Source: Pseudomonas aestuarii (GTDB lineage: Bacteria; Pseudomonadota; Gammaproteobacteria; Pseudomonadales; Pseudomonadaceae). From it: 64,000 bases of DNA. Of this stretch, positions 10,086 through 18,886 are shown piece by piece; the stretch's first letter is position 1; each line of letters opens with the position of its first letter. The position numbers and the translations under genes are program-made. The stretch covers positions 1 to 64,000 of the forward strand of contig NZ_JAQJZJ010000009.1 in NCBI RefSeq assembly GCF_027988105.1, written 5' to 3'. A model generated the notes under the pieces. That model was not told where the DNA came from. It ran no database searches and worked only from the letters and a program-made list of their open reading frames with translations.

Positions 10086-10979
10086 TCAACGAGCGCTGAG
10101 CTGGGCCTTCAACAAGTCCCTGAAGGTCTGGATCAACGGCTCGCGCGAACGGCCACGGCGCAGGATCAGGGAAAACGGCGCCTGATAGCCAAAGGTCGCC
10201 GGCAGCAGGACGCGCAGCCCCCCTTGCTCGACCCAGGGATGGGCATAGTGTTCCGGCAGATAGCCGATATAGGCGCCGGACAGCACCAGGATCAGCTGCG
10301 CTTCCATCGACTCCACCGTCGCCGCGCTGTGCTTGAAGCCGTGTCGCGCCAGCTCGGCCTGACTCCAGTAGCCACGGCCGACCATGCGCTGCTGGGCGAT
10401 CACCTCCTCGGGGATGCGCCGCTCGCCAAACAGTGAATGGCGCTCGCTGCAGTACAGCCAGTGCTGTTCGCGGTACAGCGGCTGGTAGACCAGGCCATTC
10501 ATCCGGGTGGAAAAGGCGCCAATGGCCAGGTCCAGGCGGTTATCCAGTACCGCCAATTGCAGCTCGTAAGGGCTCATCACCGACAGATGCAGGTGTACGG
10601 CCGGGTGCTCCTGACTATAGGCACCGATCACCTCGGCCAACGGCAGGGCCGGATCGCTGACGGTTGAATCCAGCACGCCGAGGTTGAGGGTGCCGCGCAG
10701 TTCGCCCTTGAGGGCGGCAGAGTAGCGTTCGAAGCCTTCCAGCTCGCCGAGCAGGCGCAGGGTTTCCTGGTAGAACAGCTCACCTTTGCTGGTCAGGCTG
10801 AAGCCGCCGCGACCACGATGGCACAGGCTCAGGCCGAGCTGGCCTTCCAGCTGGCTCATATAGGTGCTGATCGCCGAAGTCGACAGGTTCAGTTCCTGCT
10901 GCGCCGCGGCGAAACCCTGCTGGCGCACCACGCTGACGAAAATGCGCAGCAGCTTCAAATCGGGCAAGGCGTGGCTCAT
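10086..10979 (-). CDS. gbuR: LysR-type regulator, probably GbuR
   Basis: A 297-residue LysR-family regulator. It has an N-terminal winged helix-turn-helix (about residues 5-65, AAAQQELNLSTSAISTYMSQ) and a two-lobed effector domain to the C-terminus. The ATG at 10979 is chosen because the HTH alignment begins seven residues later. An in-frame ATG at 11054 would add 25 atypical residues. It is divergent from guanidinobutyrase with about 190 bp between them. This matches gbuR-gbuA of P. aeruginosa, where the LysR protein activates gbuA with 4-guanidinobutyrate. The family is certain and the specific name is inferred from position. Confidence 0.8.
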   Translation of the reverse strand: MSHALPDLKLLRIFVSVVRQQGFAAAQQELNLSTSAISTYMSQLEGQLGLSLCHRGRGGFSLTSKGELFYQETLRLLGELEGFERYSAALKGELRGTLNLGVLDSTVSDPALPLAEVIGAYSQEHPAVHLHLSVMSPYELQLAVLDNRLDLAIGAFSTRMNGLVYQPLYREQHWLYCSERHSLFGERRIPEEVIAQQRMVGRGYWSQAELARHGFKHSAATVESMEAQLILVLSGAYIGYLPEHYAHPWVEQGGLRVLLPATFGYQAPFSLILRRGRSREPLIQTFRDLLKAQLSAR

Positions 10980-11168
10980 GGTTTTCTCGTCAGGTGTCGC
11001 AGAGATCAATGCGCCGCGCGCAGCACAAAGGTCGCCAGTGTAGGACGGGGCCATTAGTTTAGAAATATCTGAACTAAGTTTTTGTCCTCAGCGATTTTTC
11101 CTGCCACCTTCCTGTCCAACAATCCGGCCCGACGACTATTACAACCATAACAACCGTGAGGCCTTCCC

Positions 11169-12128
11169 ATGGACAAGATTCTGCACCAACCCCTGGGCGG
11201 CAATGAGATGCCCCGTTTCGGCGGCATAGCCACCATGATGCGCCTGCCGCACATCCAGACGTCCGCCGAGCAGCACGACCTCGATGTCGGCTTTATCGGC
11301 GTACCGCTCGATATCGGCACCTCGCTGCGCTCCGGCACCCGCTTCGGCCCGCGGGAGATTCGCGCCCAGTCGGTGATGATTCGCCCCTACAACATGGCTA
11401 CCGGCGCCGCACCCTTCGACTCACTGAACGTGGCCGACATCGGCGACGTCCCGATCAATACCTTCAATATGCTGGAAGCGGTACGTATCATCGAGGAGTT
11501 CTATGACAATGTTCTCGAGCACGGCATCATCCCACTGACCCTCGGCGGCGACCACACCATCACCCTGCCGATCCTGCGCGCGCTGAAGAAGAAGCATGGC
11601 AAGATCGGCCTGGTGCATATCGACGCCCATGCCGATGTGAATGATCACATGTTCGGCGAGAAAATCGCCCACGGCACCACCTTCCGCCGCGCTGTCGAGG
11701 AAGACCTGCTAGATTGCGACCGCGTGGTGCAGATCGGCCTGCGCGCCCAGGGCTATACCGCCGAAGACTTCAACTGGAGCCGCAAGCAGGGCTTCCGTGT
11801 GGTCCAGGCCGAAGAATGCTGGCACAAGTCCCTGGCCCCCCTGATGGAAGAAGTGCGCGCCAAGGTCGATGGTGGCCCGGTCTACTTGAGTTTCGATATT
11901 GACGGCATCGACCCGGCTTGGGCGCCCGGCACCGGCACCCCGGAAATCGGCGGTCTGACCACTATCCAGGCGATCGAGATCATTCGCGGCTGCCAGGGTC
12001 TGCAGCTGATCGGCGGCGATCTGGTCGAGGTCTCCCCGCCCTACGACACCACCGGCAACACCTCGTTGCTCGGCGCCAACCTTCTCTATGAAATGCTCTG
12101 CGTGTTGCCGGGTGTCCAGCACCGCTGA
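11169..12128 (+). CDS. gbuA: Guanidinobutyrase (ureohydrolase family)
   Basis: A 319-residue arginase/agmatinase-family enzyme with all manganese ligands in place: H129 (GGDHT), D152/H154/D156 (HIDAHADVND), and D243/D245 (SFDIDGIDP). The N-terminus MDKILHQPLGGNEMPRFGG and the length agree with my memory of P. aeruginosa GbuA, which hydrolyses 4-guanidinobutyrate to GABA and urea. Agmatinase (SpeB) or guanidinopropionase (GpuA) are the alternatives, and the family motifs alone do not separate them. The divergent LysR gene supports gbuA. Confidence 0.85.
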   Translation: MDKILHQPLGGNEMPRFGGIATMMRLPHIQTSAEQHDLDVGFIGVPLDIGTSLRSGTRFGPREIRAQSVMIRPYNMATGAAPFDSLNVADIGDVPINTFNMLEAVRIIEEFYDNVLEHGIIPLTLGGDHTITLPILRALKKKHGKIGLVHIDAHADVNDHMFGEKIAHGTTFRRAVEEDLLDCDRVVQIGLRAQGYTAEDFNWSRKQGFRVVQAEECWHKSLAPLMEEVRAKVDGGPVYLSFDIDGIDPAWAPGTGTPEIGGLTTIQAIEIIRGCQGLQLIGGDLVEVSPPYDTTGNTSLLGANLLYEMLCVLPGVQHR

Positions 12129-12146
12129 ACAGGCCTTTCATATTCA

Positions 12147-12170
12147 ACGGGCAGCGCACGCGCTGCCCGT
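12147..12170 (+). other. 10-bp perfect stem-loop between gbuA and the next gene
   Basis: The repeat ACGGGCAGCG/CGCTGCCCGT with a CACG loop lies 19 bases after the gbuA stop. There is no T-run, and the next co-directional gene starts 28 bases later. It is probably an mRNA-stability or partial attenuation element rather than a full terminator. Confidence 0.5.
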
Positions 12171-12198
12171 GCACTACAACAATAAATAGGGTGCCAAG

Positions 12199-13593
12199 AT
12201 GAACCACGAACAAGCCATGCCCCTGCTGGACGACCAACCGCCGGCAGACAACTCATACAATCTGCGCCAGCTGCTGATCTTCCTGATCCCTTCGCTACTC
12301 GGCGTCCTGCTGTTTCTTACCCCGGTTGTCTACGACGGCAAGGTCACCATCGGCCTCGGCGTCATGGCCGACGTCCTGAAAGCCTCGCTGAGCGCCTGGT
12401 TGCCGGCTATCGCCACTGGACTGCTGCTGTTCTCCGCCGCCCTCGGCCTGCTCGGCTCGGCTCTCAAGCCGCGCTGGCTTACCCAGCGCCACGCCCTTAA
12501 CGAGATGTTCAACCTGAGCCCGCTGTGGCTCGGCCTGCGCGTGCTCGGCGCGGTGTTTGCCGCCATGACCTTCTGGCAGTTCGGCCCGGAATGGGTGTGG
12601 AACGCCAACACCGGCGGCGTGGTGCTGAAAGACCTGGCCCCGGTGCTGATCACCTTCTTCCTGGTCGCGGGCCTGATCCTGCCGCTGCTCACCGACTTCG
12701 GCCTGATGGAATTCTGCGGCACCCTGGTGCGCAACGTGTTCCGCAAGGTCTTCGGCCTGCCGGGCCGCTCGGCCATCGACGCCATCGCCAGCTGGCTCGG
12801 CTCCGGCACCGTCGGCGTACTGATCACCGCCCAGCAGTACCAGAAGGGCTTCTATAGCGCCCGGGAAGCGGCGGTGATTGCCACCAACTTCTCGGTCGCC
12901 TCGATCGCCTTCAGCCTGCTGATCACCAGCTTTATGAAGCTCGACCACCTGTTCGTGCCCTTCTACCTCACCGTAGTGGTAGCGGGCCTGGCGGCGGCGA
13001 TCATCACCCCGCGCATTCCACCGCTGTCGTGGAAAAAGGACGAGTACGTCGCCGGCGTCGGCAAGCAGATCAAGGAAGACGTACCGGCCGGCACCTCGCT
13101 GCTGCGCTGGGGCGTCTTGCAGGCGGTGAATCGCGCCAATGCCAACCCGTCGCCGACGCAGATGGTCAAGGTCGGCGTGCATAACGTGGTGGATATCTGG
13201 CTCGGCCTGCTGCCGCTGGTGATGGCCATCGGCACCGTGTCCCTGGCGATTGCCGAGTACACGCCGATCTTCAACTGGCTGTCCGCACCGATCGTGCCTT
13301 TGCTGGAACTGCTGCAACTGCCGGAAGCCGCCAAGGCCGCACCGGCCATGCTGGTGGGTTTTGCCGATATGTTCCTACCGGCGGTGCTGGGCAAGGGCAT
13401 CGAGAGCGAACTGACCCGCTTCGTGGTGGCCTGCGTGTCGCTGACCCAGCTGATCTACATGTCGGAAGTCGGCGTGCTGATCATCAAGGCCAAGCTGCCA
13501 CTGAACCTGCTCGAACTGTTCGCCATCTTTATCATTCGCACCCTGATCACCCTGCCGATCATCGCGCTGATGGCGCACTGGATCGTCGGCTGA
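12199..13593 (+). CDS. YjiH-family Gate-domain membrane protein
   Basis: A 464-residue polytopic inner-membrane protein with about ten hydrophobic helices and two Gate (nucleoside-recognition) halves. Conserved stretches include SWLGSGTVGVLITAQQYQKG and MLVGFADMFLPAVLGKGIES. The YjiH family is uncharacterised but is assumed to transport or recognise small solutes. It follows gbuA directly, so uptake or export of a guanidino compound, GABA or urea is a reasonable but unproven guess. The start at 12199 follows a weak purine run. Confidence 0.75.
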   Translation: MNHEQAMPLLDDQPPADNSYNLRQLLIFLIPSLLGVLLFLTPVVYDGKVTIGLGVMADVLKASLSAWLPAIATGLLLFSAALGLLGSALKPRWLTQRHALNEMFNLSPLWLGLRVLGAVFAAMTFWQFGPEWVWNANTGGVVLKDLAPVLITFFLVAGLILPLLTDFGLMEFCGTLVRNVFRKVFGLPGRSAIDAIASWLGSGTVGVLITAQQYQKGFYSAREAAVIATNFSVASIAFSLLITSFMKLDHLFVPFYLTVVVAGLAAAIITPRIPPLSWKKDEYVAGVGKQIKEDVPAGTSLLRWGVLQAVNRANANPSPTQMVKVGVHNVVDIWLGLLPLVMAIGTVSLAIAEYTPIFNWLSAPIVPLLELLQLPEAAKAAPAMLVGFADMFLPAVLGKGIESELTRFVVACVSLTQLIYMSEVGVLIIKAKLPLNLLELFAIFIIRTLITLPIIALMAHWIVG

Positions 13594-13681
13594 CCGCACT
13601 GCCCTTAATCCGCCAGCTCCGCGGCAGGGCGAGGGCTTCTGATCGGATCACAATACCAACAATATCACTGGAGATTCGACA

Positions 13682-15013
13682 ATGACCGGCTCCCTCCTGG
13701 GTCACGACACCCTGAGTAGTTCGCAGACGAAGAGCATGAAGTTCTTTGCCACCTTCGCCCTCTGGCTCGGCGCCAACATGGTGGTGACAACCATCCTGAC
13801 CGGAATGCTGCTGGTTCCAGATCTGGACTTTCGCGATGCCTTGGGCACGGTCGTACTTGGCACACTGATCGGCGCCATCCCCCTGGTACTCGTCGGGTTG
13901 ATGGGCCAGCGCACTGGCCTGCCGACCATGGTCCTGAGCCGACGCGCCTACGGCAACCTGGGAGCAAAGTTCATCTCCCTGGTCAACATCTGCATGCTGG
14001 TCGGCTGGAGCTGGATTCAGGCCCTGCTGGCAGCCATGAGCCTTAATTACGCCATTGAGTCGACCTTCGGCTACAGCAACCTGCCCTTGATGACAGTGAT
14101 CTGCGAAGCCATCGTGGTGTTGGTCGTGCTGCGTGGCCATCTCGGTATCGAGCGAGTCGAGCGCTGGGCCGCCGTACTGATGCTGACTCTGTCGCTGGCC
14201 GTGTTCTATGCCCTGAACAGCCACTATGACCTCGGTTCGCTGCTGGAGCTGCCTAAACGTGTCGACGGCATCACTATCGGCATAGCCTTCGACATCGTCG
14301 TAGCTACCGCTTTCTCTTGGATATCGTCTTCGGCTGACTACAACCGCAACTGCAACTCACCACGCACGGCCGTCTGCGCCACCTACCTGGGTTACTTCAC
14401 CGCCACCCTGCTAGCCATGACCCTGGGCGCGGCAGTATCGGGCCTGTCCCTGCTCAACAACATGGAGCAGACATATGACCCGACCCAACTGCTCAGCCAC
14501 TTCGGCTTCGGCCTGCCGGCTGCCCTGGTAATTTTTCTCTCGGTAATGACCACCAACATCATGGCGGTTTACAGTGCCACCCTGTCTGCGATGAACCTGG
14601 CCCCCGAAATGAAATTCTGGAAGCCGGCCTTGACAATCGGTCTGGTCAGTGTCTTCGGCGCCCTGATCCCAGGCATCCTCGACCAGTTCCAGAACTTTCT
14701 GATCATCATCGGTGGCCTGTTCATTCCGGCATTCGCCGTGATGATCTGCGACTATTATTTGATTGATGCCAGCAGCTACAACGCAGGCCTGCTCAGCCAG
14801 AAACAGCAGATCGGCTTGCCCACGGCCAAGTTTGCCTTCGCCGCCTACCTGATCGGCGCCGGGCTATCTAGCTACTGGACCCTAGTCTCGCCCCTGTCCT
14901 TCGGCTCGTCGCTGCCAGTGTTCATCATCACTGGCTTGCTTTACTGGGCAAGCGTCAAGCTCCTTGTCCTTCCCGGCACGCAGCTGAGCGCCCAGCAAAC
15001 CTCGAAAGGCTGA
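13682..15013 (+). CDS. NCS1/CodB-like permease
   Basis: A 443-residue transporter of the purine-cytosine permease superfamily with about twelve membrane helices. The first helix region (FATFALWLGANMVVTTILTG) and GLPTMVLSRRAYGNLGAKF are characteristic. Family members import cytosine, allantoin, hydantoins and related nitrogen heterocycles. It ends five bases before the amidase gene, so transporter and hydrolase are almost certainly one transcript. The substrate cannot be read from the sequence. Confidence 0.82.
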   Translation: MTGSLLGHDTLSSSQTKSMKFFATFALWLGANMVVTTILTGMLLVPDLDFRDALGTVVLGTLIGAIPLVLVGLMGQRTGLPTMVLSRRAYGNLGAKFISLVNICMLVGWSWIQALLAAMSLNYAIESTFGYSNLPLMTVICEAIVVLVVLRGHLGIERVERWAAVLMLTLSLAVFYALNSHYDLGSLLELPKRVDGITIGIAFDIVVATAFSWISSSADYNRNCNSPRTAVCATYLGYFTATLLAMTLGAAVSGLSLLNNMEQTYDPTQLLSHFGFGLPAALVIFLSVMTTNIMAVYSATLSAMNLAPEMKFWKPALTIGLVSVFGALIPGILDQFQNFLIIIGGLFIPAFAVMICDYYLIDASSYNAGLLSQKQQIGLPTAKFAFAAYLIGAGLSSYWTLVSPLSFGSSLPVFIITGLLYWASVKLLVLPGTQLSAQQTSKG

Positions 15014-15018
15014 TACTC

Positions 15019-15795
15019 ATGCGTTTGATGATTGCCCAAACAGCCCCACAAAGAGCGCAGATCCCACACAACCTCGATGAGCTGGAGGCATTGTGCCTGC
15101 AAGCCAAGGAGGCCCAAGTGGATCTGCTGGCCCTGCCGGAACTCGCCCTCACCGGCTACCTGATCTTCGATCGCCTCGATGCACTTGCCGAGCCGCTCGA
15201 TGGCCCGCTGCTCACCGAGGTGGCTCGATTGGCGCGACACTATGGCCTGCACCTGATCATCGGGGTTGCCGAACGGACTACGGACGGGATCTACAACAGC
15301 GCCGTACTGCTGGACGACCAAGGCACGCTGCTGGGCTGCTACCGGAAGATGCAATTATGGGCCGATGAGCACGGCGTATTCACCCCTGGCGAGGCGCCGT
15401 TGGTTGTGGACACGCGTCTCGGACGCATTGGCCTGATGATCTGCTACGACAACGAGTTTCCCGAAGTCAGCCGGGCATTGGCCCAGCAAGGCGCCGAGCT
15501 GATTATCAGCCCCACGGCCAACATGGTGCCCAACGCCAAGCGACAACAACTGCAGATCACCTGTCGCGCCTTGGACAATCAGGTCTTCGTCGCCTGCATC
15601 AACCGCAGTGGCCAGGAAGACCACTTGCAGTTCTGCGGCAATAGCTTGGTTGCCGGCCCGGATGGCGAAGTTCTCGCGCAACTGGCGGAGCAACCCGCCA
15701 GCGCCATCCTTGACCTCGATCTCAGTCGTTGCCAGAAGAGCCGCAAAGCACAGGACTACTTGCGCGACCTTCATCCTCGACTCAAGATAAGTTGA
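15019..15795 (+). CDS. Carbon-nitrogen hydrolase (nitrilase superfamily amidase)
   Basis: A 258-residue cytoplasmic amidase with the complete nitrilase-superfamily triad: E41 (LPELALTGY), K110 (CYRKMQLW) and C142 (GLMICYDNEFPE). The family hydrolyses amide or carbamoyl C-N bonds such as omega-amides or N-carbamoyl amino acids. It is encoded just after a permease gene and before a metallo-hydrolase gene, suggesting breakdown of one imported nitrogen compound. The family is certain and the substrate is unknown. Confidence 0.85.
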   Translation: MRLMIAQTAPQRAQIPHNLDELEALCLQAKEAQVDLLALPELALTGYLIFDRLDALAEPLDGPLLTEVARLARHYGLHLIIGVAERTTDGIYNSAVLLDDQGTLLGCYRKMQLWADEHGVFTPGEAPLVVDTRLGRIGLMICYDNEFPEVSRALAQQGAELIISPTANMVPNAKRQQLQITCRALDNQVFVACINRSGQEDHLQFCGNSLVAGPDGEVLAQLAEQPASAILDLDLSRCQKSRKAQDYLRDLHPRLKIS

Positions 15796-15837
15796 TCAAG
15801 CAGGGACCTGACTGCACCTTATGACCCGAGCACAGAC

Positions 15838-16572
15838 ATGAAAATAGTCAGCCGCGACCAGTGGTTTGAGGTGGAGCATCGCCATGACGGCATCTGCCTG
15901 ATCCACGAGCCCTATATCCGCCCCTTCTACCGCTGCAACCTGTGGCATATACAAGGCCGGGAGCGTGACGCGCTGATTGACTCCGGCTCCGGCCTGGTCA
16001 GCCTGCGCGAGCAATTGCCCTGGCTCACCGAGCGGCCGTTGCTGGCGGTGGCCAGTCATACACACTTCGACCATATCGCCGGCCACCATGAGTTCCCTGA
16101 GCGCCTGGTGCATCCCGCCGAAGCAGACATACTCGCGGCGCCGACCGGGGCCAACACCTTGGCCAAGGACTTCGTCGGCGACGAGATGTTCGAGGCGCAC
16201 CCCGATTGTCCGCTGTGCTACGCCGAGTACCGGGTCAAGGCCGCGCCTGCAACCCGATTGATCGAGGAAGGTGATGTGCTGGATTTGGGCGATCGGGTAT
16301 TGCAGGTGCTGCATACCCCGGGTCATTCACCAGGCGGTATCAGCCTGTGGGAGGCGGCAACGCAGACGTTGTTTTCCGGCGATATTCTCTACGACGGCCC
16401 GCTGATCGAAGATGCTTATCACTCCAACCTGGAGGATTACGCACAAAGCCTCGCCCGCCTGCGCCAACTGCCGGTACGCAACGTACACGGCGGGCACTTC
16501 CCGAGCTTTTCCGGTGAACGCATGCACGAACTGATTGGGCAATGGTTCAACGATCACCCGCAACTGACCTAA
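15838..16572 (+). CDS. Metallo-beta-lactamase-fold hydrolase
   Basis: A 244-residue cytoplasmic hydrolase with the dinuclear-metal motif H-T-H-F-D-H at 74-79 and the downstream histidine in HTPGHSPGG (H163). It lacks a signal peptide, so it is not a periplasmic beta-lactamase. Glyoxalase-II-like or lactonase/amide hydrolase activity is more typical. It lies 42 bp after the amidase gene in the same direction and probably ends the operon. Confidence 0.8.
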   Translation: MKIVSRDQWFEVEHRHDGICLIHEPYIRPFYRCNLWHIQGRERDALIDSGSGLVSLREQLPWLTERPLLAVASHTHFDHIAGHHEFPERLVHPAEADILAAPTGANTLAKDFVGDEMFEAHPDCPLCYAEYRVKAAPATRLIEEGDVLDLGDRVLQVLHTPGHSPGGISLWEAATQTLFSGDILYDGPLIEDAYHSNLEDYAQSLARLRQLPVRNVHGGHFPSFSGERMHELIGQWFNDHPQLT

Positions 16573-16618
16573 CCTGCATAAGGCGCACCTTAAGCAGTGG
16601 TTGCCGATGCTCGCCCCT

Positions 16619-16636
16619 GGTGGGCTAATGCCCACC
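16619..16636. repeat. REP-like hairpin
   Basis: The short palindrome GGTGGGC/GCCCACC with a four-base loop is followed by CTAC. It resembles the small GTAGGGTGGGC-type repeats scattered in Pseudomonas intergenic DNA. It lies between the metallo-hydrolase stop and the 44-codon gene on the other strand, where it could form the 3' structure of that transcript. No T-run follows on either side. Confidence 0.5.
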
Positions 16637-16649
16637 CTACCTTGAACTA

Positions 16650-16784
16650 TTAACGACGGCGGCGAGGCGCTTGTGGGCGGCGCTGATCGTCGTCGCGCAC
16701 AGGCACAGGCTGCAGTTTCGGCCGATCAAGCAAACCCAAGGCAACCAACAGGTCGTGTAAGGCGTTATGCAACTTGGCCATCAT
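16650..16784 (-). CDS. Small basic protein, Anr-controlled (PA1414-like candidate)
   Basis: A 44-codon gene, too short for most gene finders. It has a near-perfect Shine-Dalgarno AGGAGGT six to seven bases before the ATG at 16784. The product is a short hydrophobic helix (about residues 5-19, LHNALHDLLVALGLL) followed by a Pro/Arg-rich tail ending in RRRR. A canonical Anr box and a well-placed -10 lie upstream. The hydrophobic-then-basic layout, Anr control and location near gbuA recall P. aeruginosa PA1414, whose transcript yields the anaerobic small RNA SicX. That link is from memory and needs an alignment. The protein's own function is unknown. Confidence 0.72.
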   Translation of the reverse strand: MMAKLHNALHDLLVALGLLDRPKLQPVPVRDDDQRRPQAPRRRR

Positions 16785-16809
16785 GGAATTACCTCCTGCC
16801 AAGGACTTC

Positions 16810-16835
16810 GATAAGGCACCCGAATGCACCTTATC
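16810..16835 (-). other. Predicted 5'-terminal hairpin of the Anr-controlled transcript
   Basis: On the minus strand GATAAGG pairs with CCTTATC, extended by two wobble pairs and one C-G, around a six-base loop. The predicted start site from the Anr box (about 16836) falls at its first base. The RNA would therefore begin with this stem, which is typical of stabilised small RNAs and leaders. Confidence 0.55.
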
Positions 16836-16842
16836 TCGACAT

Positions 16843-16884
16843 AGATTAACCCTAGCGCAACCGCCGAGGCTTGATGCAAATCAA
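16843..16884 (-). promoter_or_regulatory. Anr-dependent promoter (perfect FNR/Anr box plus -10)
   Basis: TTGATGCAAATCAA at 16871-16884 is an exact match to the FNR/Anr consensus TTGAT-N4-ATCAA. The hexamer TAATCT on the minus strand (16848-16843) lies where a -10 is expected if the box is centred at -41.5, which puts the start at about 16836. This is the standard layout of a class II Anr-activated promoter. It drives the 44-codon gene. Confidence 0.85.
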
Positions 16885-16956
16885 ACCGCCCTGAGCATGA
16901 CCGGCTGTCGGCCCGGGCAATAACTGCGGCAGAGGCCTGGCGCTTTGCCAGCTGCC

Positions 16957-18681
16957 CTATTCGATCTGCTCGGCTTTGCGCCGGTAGGGGAACACGTCGA
17001 TCACCTTGCCTGCGCGAATCGCATCCTGCAGGCTTTTCCAGTAATCGGCGTCATACAGTTCGCCGTGCAGCTGGCTGAACAAGCGGCGTAGCTTCATATC
17101 GGCGAACAGAAACGGCGGGAACTCCTCGGGAAACACGTCCAGCGGCGCCACCGAATACCAGGGTTCGGAGGCCATCTCATCCTCCGGGTAGCGCGGTGGC
17201 GGGATATGCCGAAAATTGGCCTCGGTGAGGAAGCAAATTTCGTCGTAGTCGTAGAACACCACTCGGCCATGACGGGTCACGCCGAAGTTCTTCAGCAGCA
17301 TATCGCCGGGGAAGATGTTGGCGGCGGCCAACTGCTTGATCGCCAGGCCATAATCATCGAGCGCTTCGCGCACCTGGGCTTCGCTGGCATTTTCGACATA
17401 CATGTTCAGCGGCGTCATGCGCCGCTCGGTCCAGCAGTGGCGGATCAGCACGGTATCGCCGTCGACCTCGACAGTCGATGGCGCCACCTCCAGCAGTTCG
17501 GCCAGACAATCCGCCTCGAACTTGACCTTGGGGAAGCGAAAATCGGCGAATTCCTGGGTATCGGCCATCCTGCCGACCCGGTCGACCCGCTTCACCAGGC
17601 GGTACTTCTCGATCACCGTATTGCGGTCGACGTTCTTCGACGGGGCGAAACGGTCCTTGATGATCTTGAACACGGTATTGAAGCCGGTCAGGGTGAACAC
17701 GCTCATGACCATGCCACGCACGCCGGGAGCCATGATGAACTTGTCGTCGGTGCTCGCCAGGTGATTGATCAACGCGCGATAGAACTCCGACTTGCCATGC
17801 TTGTAGAAGCCGATCGAGGTGTACAACTCGGCAATATGCTTGCCCGGCAAGATGCGCTTGAGAAACCCGACGAACTCAGCCGGATAGTCGACCCGTACCA
17901 TGAAATAGGAACGGGTGAAGGAGAAGATGATCGACACCTCGGCCTCATCGGTGATCAGCGTATCGATCTGGATACCCTGGCCCTCGCGGTGCAATAGCGG
18001 GATCACCAACGGCCACTGTTCGTCACGGGTATTGATGCGCCCGACCAGGTAGGCACCCTTGTTGCGGTACAGGCGCGAGGAGAACAGCTCGATACGCAGC
18101 TCGGGATCCTTGCACACCCAGTCCGGCAAGTTCTCGTGCACCTGCTTGATCAGCCGCGCAAGATCCCGCTCGACGTTATCGTAAGCCACCTCGAAACGGT
18201 AATCCTCGACGATCTGCCGCAGCGCCTGCTCGATATTGCCCTGGGGTCGGTAGATCCGGGTCAGCGGCGTCGGAACATTGGCGCGCAGGGCCGGGCGCGT
18301 GGTGTGAATGAACATGCAGCCATCGTTGATCTGGTCATGGCTGAACAGCCCGCAGAAGATCGAGTTGAACCAGGTTTCCGCCAGTTCGTCGTCGCAACGC
18401 ACATCGATCAGGCTGATATAGGCCGACTTGACCAGCGGCCACTGCGCCACATCCAGCAGCACCTCGGGCGCATAGGCCCTGCGCAGGCGCTCACTGACTT
18501 CTCGGACGCAGTCTTCGTAAAGGGCGATACGCGCGGCCGCAGCCTGCTGGATTTCCTGCCACTGCGCCTGCTCGAAACGCTCCCGCCCGCCGTTGGTGAT
18601 CTGCCGGAACTGCTCACGATAATCGTCAAAACCGTCGAGAATAAGCGTGGCGATAGCGCTGGCGGGCCATTGCTGCGACAT
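16957..18681 (-). CDS. aceK: Isocitrate dehydrogenase kinase/phosphatase AceK
   Basis: A 574-residue bifunctional enzyme that phosphorylates and dephosphorylates isocitrate dehydrogenase, switching carbon between the TCA cycle and the glyoxylate shunt. The N-terminal regulatory half (DYREQFRQITNGGRERFE...) and the C-terminal kinase-like half with APGVRGMVMSVFTLTGF and DYDEICFLTE are typical. Its length matches the family (about 570-580). It is transcribed alone, divergent from the broken transporter gene. No isocitrate lyase or malate synthase gene is nearby. Confidence 0.93.
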   Translation of the reverse strand: MSQQWPASAIATLILDGFDDYREQFRQITNGGRERFEQAQWQEIQQAAAARIALYEDCVREVSERLRRAYAPEVLLDVAQWPLVKSAYISLIDVRCDDELAETWFNSIFCGLFSHDQINDGCMFIHTTRPALRANVPTPLTRIYRPQGNIEQALRQIVEDYRFEVAYDNVERDLARLIKQVHENLPDWVCKDPELRIELFSSRLYRNKGAYLVGRINTRDEQWPLVIPLLHREGQGIQIDTLITDEAEVSIIFSFTRSYFMVRVDYPAEFVGFLKRILPGKHIAELYTSIGFYKHGKSEFYRALINHLASTDDKFIMAPGVRGMVMSVFTLTGFNTVFKIIKDRFAPSKNVDRNTVIEKYRLVKRVDRVGRMADTQEFADFRFPKVKFEADCLAELLEVAPSTVEVDGDTVLIRHCWTERRMTPLNMYVENASEAQVREALDDYGLAIKQLAAANIFPGDMLLKNFGVTRHGRVVFYDYDEICFLTEANFRHIPPPRYPEDEMASEPWYSVAPLDVFPEEFPPFLFADMKLRRLFSQLHGELYDADYWKSLQDAIRAGKVIDVFPYRRKAEQIE

Positions 18682-18886
18682 GGGCAGACCTCTAGGTGAA
18701 ATATGAACCGACTGGATGAACTGCCGAGCTTAGCCAGTGACCGCCGCGAGGAAAAGCCGGAAAAACGGCTAAACCGCTTTATCGCCGCGAAATACTGCCG
18801 GCTGGCGAGTTTAAAAGCTGTTTTCGCATTGCCTTGCCCTGCATGGCCGGCAACACTGCTCGCCCCTACCCAAGTTGGAGTTCGTT

